Of a DNA stretch of 11,191 nucleotides, positions 5,607-11,191 are shown one piece after another. The position numbers and the translations under genes are program-made. Below the pieces are notes generated by a model. It searched no databases and was not told where the DNA came from. It worked only from the letters and a program-made list of their open reading frames with translations. The DNA is from DAOVQB01 sp023128935. Its GTDB lineage: Bacteria; Eisenbacteria; RBG-16-71-46; CAIMUX01; WJJG01. Numbering within the stretch: position 1 is the first letter of the stretch; each line of letters opens with the position of its first letter. The stretch spans positions 1-11,191 of the forward strand of contig DAOVQB010000147.1 in assembly GCA_030628905.1 (NCBI GenBank). The letters run 5' to 3'.

Positions 5607-8117
5607 GTGGACAGCGGGAAGCTCTTCTTCTTGGTGAGTGCCATTTTCTTGGCATGTCTAGGGCCGTTGGGTTGTGGTGAGCAGGACCTGTATCGCCCCC
5701 CCGAGAGCCCCTTTGCAATCGTCGGTCATGTGAGCATGCCATCCGAAGCCCAGGACGTCGATATCCTCGGGAACTACGCTTACGTGGCAGCTGGCCAGGC
5801 GGGCTTGCTGGTTGTCGACATCACCAACCCAGCAAATCCCGAACTCATCCTCTGGCATGACACCAAGAAGTTCGCTGAGTCGATCCGTGTGGCCAGAATG
5901 TACGACCCGGATGGCAGCCCGCGGGACATCGCGCTACCTATTGATGGCACTGAAGGGATCACGCCGTTTGACATCACTTACGTGCCGGACTCACTCATCT
6001 ACCTCAACCAAGGGACAGGGGCCTATGACGGACAAGATCTGTGCATTGTGGCTCCAGAGTTCATGACAGATCCCTTCCGTGTCTATCTTGCGGATTCCTG
6101 GAGAGGTATCCGTGTGCTGTTCACGGATCCCGAGACCCCGGGCGTCCTGCAGGAAAAGGGAGTCAGCCGCACATATGGCTATACAAGGGCTCTGGAGGTC
6201 ATTGGCAACACTGCCTATGTTGCCGACGATGAGATGGGTATCACAGTATTGGACGTAACGCGTTCTATCACGGATGCCTTCGTGATCCTGGGGAATCTCG
6301 ACACGCCCGGTTCAGCCGTGGATGTCGAGCTGGAGGGTGACTACCTCTACATCGCCGATGAAGAGGGTGGTCTGCAGATCATGGAAATTCAGGAAGACAA
6401 GCTTGTTGAGCTTGTGGGTTCTCTGGCCCTGGCTGGGGATTGTATAGCCATCGAGGTTGCCAACGAGACGGCCTTCCTTGCCGCTGAGGATGCGGGCCTG
6501 CACGTTGTGGATGTACGAGATCCCTATCACCCTGTCGACTTGGGAAGCGTCATCACGTCCTACGCAGTTGGTGTGGCGGTTGGGGAGAACAACATCGTTT
6601 GCATCGCGGACCGCTATGATGGCCTGGTTGTATTCCGCGGACCAGAGCTGCCGACCGATTTCGAGCCGCCGGCTGCGGTCAGTGATCTGGCAGTGCTGGT
6701 CACCGATCCTGAGGCCGTTTGTCTGAGGCTCAGCTGGACGGCCCCGGGTGACGATGGAATCGAGGGGAAGGCGGCGTTGTATGACATCCGCTGGTCGGAT
6801 GCCCAGCTGGTTGACTCCACCTGGGCCGCAGCCCAGCAGATAATCCGCAGGCCCATGCCCCAGGACGCGGGCACGCTCCAGAGGTGCGAGATCGGACCCC
6901 TGCCGTGGCAGGAGGTCTACTACCTGGCTCTCAGGAGCCAGGATGACAGCGGCAACTGGTCGGAGATCTCGAACGTCGTCGTTACCTGGCCAGTCAGATC
7001 GAGTCTCCTTCAGCCAACCGTCACTCCCCTGGTCGGTCCGCCGGGGACTGAGTTCACGTTTGATGTCACCTACACCGACACCGAGGGGACGCCACCTGTA
7101 AGTCACGAGGTGATTATCGACGGCTCCCGATTCGAGATGCAGCCGGTCGACAGCACCGCCTCCTATGTCGAGGGCGTGCTTTACCGCTACGAGAGGACAC
7201 TCGAATACGGCACCCACGAGTATAGCTTCGTGTTCGACAACGGATTCGGCCTGGTGATTAGGAGTCCAGGCACCGATGCCCCGGATGTGCAGAGGGATGA
7301 CCCCCTGGCATTCAGCATGGTGCCGATCGATCTCGCCGGTGGCGTCACCTTCACCATGGGTAGCCCCGCCAGCGAGCTGGGACGCGAGGCCGCCGAAGTC
7401 CAGCATACGGTCAATCTGACGCGCAGCTTTGAGATCTCGGCCACTGAGGTCCACCAGTACCTGTATGAAGTCCTGATGGATACGAACCCTTCGCATCGCC
7501 CAGGCTCGTCGCGACCGGTTGACGGGGTCACCTGGTACGAGGCGCTCGAGTTCTGCAACCGGCTGTCTGCCCGCGACGGTCGCGAGCCGGCCTACGAGAT
7601 CTCCGCTGAAACGTATGACCCCCACGGCCGCCTGCTCTATGCCCTCGTTTCCTGGAACCTGGACGCCGATGGCTATCGCCTGCCGACCGAGGCCGAATGG
7701 GAATACGCTTGTCGGGCCGGGAGCGAGACGTCTCTCTCCAATGGCGACGTCACGCAGGAGCACTGCGAGTTCGACGAACTCTTGGACGCGGTCGGCTGGT
7801 ACTGCGGCAACGCGGACCTTGGCCTGGGGCCGAAGACCCGCAGCATTGCTTTGAAGGAACCAAACGCCTTCGGCCTCTACGACATGCACGGCAACGTTTG
7901 GGAGTGGTGCTGGGATCGGTATGCGGACTACTCCGAGATTCCTGTTACGATCGATCCAACGGGGCCGGAGGGAGATGAAGTCTGGCCGCAGAGGGTCCGC
8001 CGCGGAGGGAGCTGGTACTACTATGCTCGCGACTGCCGGAGCGCTTCGCGTGATGCCTTCTGGCCCGGATCGCCGGACAACACCCTGGGGTTCCGCATCG
8101 CCAGGAATGCTGACTGA
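5607..8117 (+). CDS. Lipoprotein-like LVIVD propeller / FN3 / FGE-sulfatase-domain protein
   Basis: Large exported protein of 836 residues with four parts. (1) A signal peptide with a lipobox-like GPLGC, Cys23 being the likely lipidated residue; proline at -3 is atypical. (2) LVIVD-type propeller repeats at about 37-345, with recurring units such as NYAYVAAGQAGLLVVDITNP, NTAYVADDEMGITVLDV and ETAFLAAEDAGLHVVDVRDP. (3) A fibronectin III domain at about 353-462 (PPAAVSDLAV, then SQDDSGNWSE), followed by an Ig-like stretch at about 468-553. (4) A formylglycine-generating-enzyme-like (SUMF1) domain at about 575-833, with FTMGS, RLPTEAEWEYACRAG, GLYDMHGNVWEWCWD, RRGGSW and LGFR. True FGE uses two cysteines after the GGS motif. 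Here the second is kept (Cys810) but the first is Tyr805, so sulfatase-activating activity is unlikely; many non-catalytic members bind ligands instead. It lies 24 bp after the barrel gene and is probably co-transcribed. A surface or adhesion role is inference. Confidence 0.88.
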   Translation: MDSGKLFFLVSAIFLACLGPLGCGEQDLYRPPESPFAIVGHVSMPSEAQDVDILGNYAYVAAGQAGLLVVDITNPANPELILWHDTKKFAESIRVARMYDPDGSPRDIALPIDGTEGITPFDITYVPDSLIYLNQGTGAYDGQDLCIVAPEFMTDPFRVYLADSWRGIRVLFTDPETPGVLQEKGVSRTYGYTRALEVIGNTAYVADDEMGITVLDVTRSITDAFVILGNLDTPGSAVDVELEGDYLYIADEEGGLQIMEIQEDKLVELVGSLALAGDCIAIEVANETAFLAAEDAGLHVVDVRDPYHPVDLGSVITSYAVGVAVGENNIVCIADRYDGLVVFRGPELPTDFEPPAAVSDLAVLVTDPEAVCLRLSWTAPGDDGIEGKAALYDIRWSDAQLVDSTWAAAQQIIRRPMPQDAGTLQRCEIGPLPWQEVYYLALRSQDDSGNWSEISNVVVTWPVRSSLLQPTVTPLVGPPGTEFTFDVTYTDTEGTPPVSHEVIIDGSRFEMQPVDSTASYVEGVLYRYERTLEYGTHEYSFVFDNGFGLVIRSPGTDAPDVQRDDPLAFSMVPIDLAGGVTFTMGSPASELGREAAEVQHTVNLTRSFEISATEVHQYLYEVLMDTNPSHRPGSSRPVDGVTWYEALEFCNRLSARDGREPAYEISAETYDPHGRLLYALVSWNLDADGYRLPTEAEWEYACRAGSETSLSNGDVTQEHCEFDELLDAVGWYCGNADLGLGPKTRSIALKEPNAFGLYDMHGNVWEWCWDRYADYSEIPVTIDPTGPEGDEVWPQRVRRGGSWYYYARDCRSASRDAFWPGSPDNTLGFRIARNAD

Positions 8118-8146
8118 CACATCACCGAAATCGCCAGGAATGCTGA
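8097..8146 (+). repeat. 17-bp direct repeat spanning the stop codon of the FGE-domain gene
   Basis: The 17-bp sequence atcgccaggaatgctga occurs at 8097-8113 and 8130-8146, 33 bp apart. The first copy encodes the protein's last residues IARNAD up to the stop at 8115-8117. Because 33 is a multiple of three, the second copy lies in the same frame and would read IARNAE followed by TAG at 8148-8150. It looks like a short tail duplication separated by the present stop. Confidence 0.9.
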
Positions 8147-8155
8147 ATAGCGCTT

Positions 8156-10633
8156 TTAGGTGTTTGCTTCGGAGTTCATCAATTCCTTGGCGATCTTGAC
8201 TGCTTCCACGGCGTCTGAAGCATAGCCATCGGCTCCGACATCCCGCGCATAGCTTTCTGTGATGACTGCTCCGCCGATCATGACACGAATCGGGAGCCCT
8301 GAAGCCTTGATCCGGTCGATGACACTTGCCATCTTGGTCATGGTGGTTGTCATGAGGGCAGACAACCCAATGACATGGGCACGCTCTTGGCGGGCCTTCT
8401 CAATGATCTCGTCGGCGCTCACGCTCTTGCCCAGATCGATCACCTCAAACCCGTGGTTGCGCAACATCAAGGCCACGATATTCTTGCCAATGTCATGGAT
8501 GTCTCCCTCTACAGTGGCGAGGACAACCTTGCCAAGCTTCTGTGTAGTTTCCTTCTCCAGTAGAGGCCTGAGAACGGCAAAGGCGCACTCCGTCGTTTCG
8601 GCCGATAGCATGAGCTGTGGAAGGAAGTATTCCTTTCTCTCAAAACGTTCGCCAACCTCCATGAGGCCTGGAATCAAACACTCGTTGACTAGATCGAGGG
8701 GGCGACTTCCCGCTTCCAGCGCCTCATTGATCAGGTCGGCGATCGTCTCACGGTCGCCGTGGACAACGGCATCAAACGCCCGTGCGCTAGGAGTTGCCTC
8801 GGCCGTCGCAGCCCCGTCCGCTGTGGCTGTTGTGGTTGCGTGCGCCTTGGCTGTCGCAGCCATGTCGGCCCCGGATATTGTGCGTTTGCTGGTCTTCCGA
8901 GCGGATAGCCGCTCGATGTATCGCAGGCAGCTTGGGTCTCGGCCGGTGAGAGCATCGGCTGCCGGTTTGACCGCTTGGATCATGGGGTCTTCGGGATTGG
9001 CGATCACCATGGTCAAGCCGTGAGAGATTGCCATTGCGAGGAACGTGGCGTTCAACCAGTGCCGCTCCGGGAGCCCGAACGAAACATTGGAGAGTCCGAT
9101 GACTGTGTTGGCTCCGAACACATCGCGAGCCCAAGCCACGGTCTTGAGCGTTTCACGAGCAGCCCGGGTTTGACTGGAGATTGTCATGACCAAACCATCG
9201 ACAACGATGTCGCTCTTTGTGTATCCGTATCCCGAGGCCCTTGAGAACACGCGTTCGATGAGCCCACATCGCATGGCGGCCGTTTCCGGGATCTCTTTGT
9301 CACTCACGGGGAGAATCAGGAGTGCTGCCCCGTAGCGCGCTGCAATGGGAAGCGCACGCTCCAGCTTGGCCCTTTCAGCAGAGATGGAATTGACAAGCGC
9401 TCTGCCGGGGTATATCCGCAGGGCGGAAGCCAGTGTCTCGGGTGAGGAGGAATCCAGGCAGAGCGGGAGATCCACCGCTACGCTCAGCATTTTCACAACA
9501 GCGCGCATGGTTGCATCTTCGTCGATTCCAGGCATCCCGACATTGACATCCAATATGTGCGCGCCAGCCTTGGCCTGATCCATTGCGCACTTACGGATCT
9601 CCTCGTAGCGACCAGCTTGCAGGGCTGCTTGGAGCTTCTTTCTACCAGTCGGATTGATTCTCTCGCCGATGATCCTAACCGGGCCTTCCGTACCCGCCGT
9701 GACCACGCGCCGGGGAGACGCGAGACAGAGCGGTCCCGATTCTCGAGGCCGAGGAGGGACCACCTGCTTCAAGCGGTTGCTGAGTTCTCTGATGTGCTTC
9801 TCTGTGGTCCCACAGCATCCGCCCAGAATTGCGGCGCCGGCTTCCGCCAATCGGGCCGTTGCAGTGGCAAAGGCATCTGGTCCCATAGGAAAAACAGTCT
9901 TACCATTCCGGACCACGGGCAGACCGCTATTGGGCTTGGCGAGGATGGGGACACGGGCGACCTTGCGCGTGCGCTCCACAGTGTCCAGCATCTGCTCCGG
10001 ACCGGTGGAGCAATTGCAGCCGACCGCAAATGCGCCCAGGGACTGCAGAATGACTACTGCGGCCTCCGGCGGTGTACCAGTCAAAGTCCGACCTTCCTCG
10101 TATGTCATGCTGGCGAGGACGGGGAGGTCACAAAGATCCTTGACCGCGATGAGCGCTGCTCGAGCCTCCTGAATGTCCATCATTGTTTCAAGGACAAGGA
10201 AGTCGACACCACCGGCGATCAAGCCGGCCACCTGCTCCTTAAAAATCGATAGAGCGTCCTCGAAGTCTAGGTCACCGGAAGGCTCGATGAGCTGTCCTAT
10301 GGGACCGATATCGCCAGCGACGAGCCGGCCAGGCGGAGCGACCTCCCGGGATATGCGCACCAGACGCTCGTTCAATCCGGAGACATCCTCGTCTGGCGCT
10401 CCAACCGCACGCAGCCTCAGGCGGTTTGCTCCAAATGTGCAGCTGTAGATCGCATCCGAGCCGGCCTCGAAGTAGCCGCGTTGGATCTCCTGTATAACAT
10501 GCGGGTTTTGTAGAACCCACATCTCTGGGCAGGTTCCGGCAGGCATGCCACGACTCATCAGCGCTGTCCCGGTAGCTCCATCAAGGAGAAGAACCCGCCT
10601 GGTGAGGAGTTCCTCTAGGTCGATGGCTTTCAT
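8156..10633 (-). CDS. metH: Cobalamin-dependent methionine synthase, lacking reactivation domain
   Basis: Transfers a methyl group from methyltetrahydrofolate through cobalamin to homocysteine, making methionine in the cytoplasm. With the start at 10633 it has 825 residues. Domains in order: homocysteine-binding barrel (about 1-295) with LLLDGATGT near the start and zinc ligands Cys208 (GCNCSTG) and Cys273/Cys274 (GGCCGTT); pterin-binding barrel (about 318-580) with GERINPTG, ILDVNVG and CLDSS; an Ala/Thr-rich linker (about 582-619); a cobalamin cap (about 620-700); and a cobalamin-binding domain with DIHDIG at 711-716, His713 being the expected cobalt ligand. The C-terminal AdoMet-binding reactivation domain of E. 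coli MetH is absent, as in shorter MetH forms such as that of Thermotoga, so reactivation would need a separate protein. The frame stays open to 10732, but the extra 33 residues are not family-like and GGGGAGG precedes 10633. It is convergent with the envelope genes, so probably not part of that system. Confidence 0.95.
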   Translation of the reverse strand: MKAIDLEELLTRRVLLLDGATGTALMSRGMPAGTCPEMWVLQNPHVIQEIQRGYFEAGSDAIYSCTFGANRLRLRAVGAPDEDVSGLNERLVRISREVAPPGRLVAGDIGPIGQLIEPSGDLDFEDALSIFKEQVAGLIAGGVDFLVLETMMDIQEARAALIAVKDLCDLPVLASMTYEEGRTLTGTPPEAAVVILQSLGAFAVGCNCSTGPEQMLDTVERTRKVARVPILAKPNSGLPVVRNGKTVFPMGPDAFATATARLAEAGAAILGGCCGTTEKHIRELSNRLKQVVPPRPRESGPLCLASPRRVVTAGTEGPVRIIGERINPTGRKKLQAALQAGRYEEIRKCAMDQAKAGAHILDVNVGMPGIDEDATMRAVVKMLSVAVDLPLCLDSSSPETLASALRIYPGRALVNSISAERAKLERALPIAARYGAALLILPVSDKEIPETAAMRCGLIERVFSRASGYGYTKSDIVVDGLVMTISSQTRAARETLKTVAWARDVFGANTVIGLSNVSFGLPERHWLNATFLAMAISHGLTMVIANPEDPMIQAVKPAADALTGRDPSCLRYIERLSARKTSKRTISGADMAATAKAHATTTATADGAATAEATPSARAFDAVVHGDRETIADLINEALEAGSRPLDLVNECLIPGLMEVGERFERKEYFLPQLMLSAETTECAFAVLRPLLEKETTQKLGKVVLATVEGDIHDIGKNIVALMLRNHGFEVIDLGKSVSADEIIEKARQERAHVIGLSALMTTTMTKMASVIDRIKASGLPIRVMIGGAVITESYARDVGADGYASDAVEAVKIAKELMNSEANT

Positions 10634-10637
10634 CCTG

Positions 10638-10645
10638 ACCTCCCC
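10638..10645 (-). promoter_or_regulatory. Ribosome binding site of metH
   Basis: On the - strand GGGGAGGT ends 4 nt before ATG at 10633-10631. It selects this start over the upstream in-frame one at 10732. It sits next to a small leader hairpin, cgagg/cctcg with a 3-nt loop at 10653-10665, which could affect access to the site. Confidence 0.7.
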
Positions 10646-10893
10646 ACAGCCCCGAGGGTGCCTCGCGGGCGGCATGGCAGCCGTTCGGATCGCGAAGGCT
10701 AACGTGGAATGCCAGCTCGACGAGTGGCTCAATAAGCACGTATGAGAACATGCCTGTGTGCGATGAGAATTCCTACCCCCGGCCAGGGATCAATTCAAGG
10801 CGAACTTGCCGATATTGGACGCATTGGACGCTAGTCCCATGACGAGAATCCGTTGCGGCGAGAACCCACCTGAGCAAAATGGATCGGCCTACT

Positions 10894-11109
10894 CTATAGA
10901 TCTGGGAACCACTCTCGAACAATCTCAGGAATCGAACCCTCGCTGTCCCACTCATGAAACTGCCCTTCCTCGGTTACATGCACCCAGTAAGGCAAGGCGC
11001 CCTTGCGGCACTTGTCAGCGGCAATCAGCGGTTGGAAAGCACCAAATGTACGTAGAGCCTGTCCCAAAACCGTGAAATATCGAAAGATCAATCCCCAGGA
11101 AAATCTCAC
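10894..11109 (-). CDS. Doubtful small hypothetical protein (71 codons)
   Basis: A - strand frame from GTG at 11109 to TAG at 10894-10896; the previous in-frame stop is at 11155-11157. No ribosome binding site is evident before the GTG. The C-terminal half (PYWVHVTEEGQFHEWDSEGS, then IPEIVREWFPDL) has a protein-like composition, with Trp, acidic residues and plausible codon use. The N-terminal half is hydrophobic and nondescript. It could be a genuine small gene, the remnant of a decayed larger gene, or chance. I recognise no family. Confidence 0.25.
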   Translation of the reverse strand: MRFSWGLIFRYFTVLGQALRTFGAFQPLIAADKCRKGALPYWVHVTEEGQFHEWDSEGSIPEIVREWFPDL

Positions 11110-11191
11110 GGAGACAGTTTTGCCAGGTTCTGAGGCGAAGCGGCGTGCTACCCGCTACTTTCCACTGCTTTCCCGCGCAATAAGCCTAAAC

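Larger units (their letters stand above)
10634..11191. other. metH upstream region without a convincing gene
   Basis: About 560 bp without a supported gene. It holds the metH ribosome binding site and leader hairpin (10638-10665), a perfect 9-bp tandem repeat attggacgc at 10814-10822 and 10823-10831, and a short palindromic hairpin gcaagg/ccttgc at 10992-11006. A very weak - strand promoter-like pair (TTGAAT at 10798-10793, TAGGAA at 10775-10770, 17-nt spacing) could drive metH but matches consensus poorly. I see no cobalamin or SAM riboswitch core. One - strand reading frame (10894-11109) is listed separately as doubtful. Confidence 0.6.

Noticed and set aside
6312..8120. A 602-codon open frame on the - strand, opposite the FGE-domain gene
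   Set aside because: The opposite strand encodes recognisable LVIVD, FN3 and FGE domains with a good ribosome binding site. The antisense translation has no recognisable motif; long antisense frames are common in GC-rich DNA.
8259..9023. A 254-codon open frame on the + strand inside metH
   Set aside because: It lies fully opposite conserved MetH cobalamin-domain motifs, and its product is low-complexity Ser/Ala/Arg-rich sequence with no domain.
10634..10732. Upstream extension of MetH by 33 residues
   Set aside because: The added residues do not resemble the family, and a strong ribosome binding site marks the ATG at 10633.
10634..10893. Cobalamin, SAM or SAH riboswitch upstream of metH
   Set aside because: I looked for the conserved cores, such as the B12 box, and found none. 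Only one short leader hairpin is present.
10928..10939. tRNA-like T-arm motif (ggaatcgaaccc, read as a - strand gene)
   Set aside because: The neighbouring bases do not form a five-pair T-stem, and no matching acceptor stem or anticodon arm is found at the expected distance.
11055..11070. Sequence gagcctgtcccaaaac, resembling ends of some insertion sequences
   Set aside because: There is no matching inverted copy, no target duplication and no transposase frame in the window; the resemblance is from memory only.

Overview
The window looks like chromosomal DNA from a diderm (Gram-negative-type) bacterium of moderately high GC content, judged by eye. The diderm call rests on a signal-peptide protein that reads as an outer-membrane beta-barrel ending in tryptophan, next to a lipoprotein-like surface protein. 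The style of the accessory proteins (LVIVD propeller plus fibronectin III plus formylglycine-generating-enzyme-like domain) recalls uncultured FCB-group and candidate-phylum bacteria. That placement is an impression, not a result.

Region 1 (bases 1-2688, + strand) is a compact poly-gamma-glutamate (PGA) synthesis cluster. It holds the 3' part of pgsB/capB (Mur-ligase-like PGA synthetase), a complete pgsC/capC (small membrane partner) and pgsW (membrane-anchored PGA system protein). Spacers are about 20 bp and each complete gene has a good ribosome binding site. The usual third component, pgsA/capA, is not present in the window.

Region 2 (2689-8117, + strand) continues in the same direction after a 204-bp gap that carries a perfect 47-bp tandem duplication. 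Three closely spaced genes follow. The first is a secreted protein made of two copies of a domain I do not recognise. The second is an outer-membrane barrel protein whose N-terminus appears to carry a third copy of that domain. The third is a large lipoprotein-like protein with an LVIVD propeller, an FN3 domain and a non-catalytic-looking FGE/SUMF1 domain. Working hypothesis (inference): regions 1 and 2 form one trans-envelope system, in which PgsB/C/W make and pass PGA across the inner membrane, the two-domain protein acts in the periplasm, the barrel is an outer-membrane channel or anchor, and the lipoprotein works at the surface.

Region 3 (8156-10633, - strand) is a convergently transcribed cobalamin-dependent methionine synthase (metH) without the C-terminal reactivation domain. 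It is ordinary metabolism and probably unrelated to the neighbouring cluster. Region 4 (10634-11191) is the metH upstream region. It has no convincing gene apart from one weak 71-codon reading frame on the - strand.
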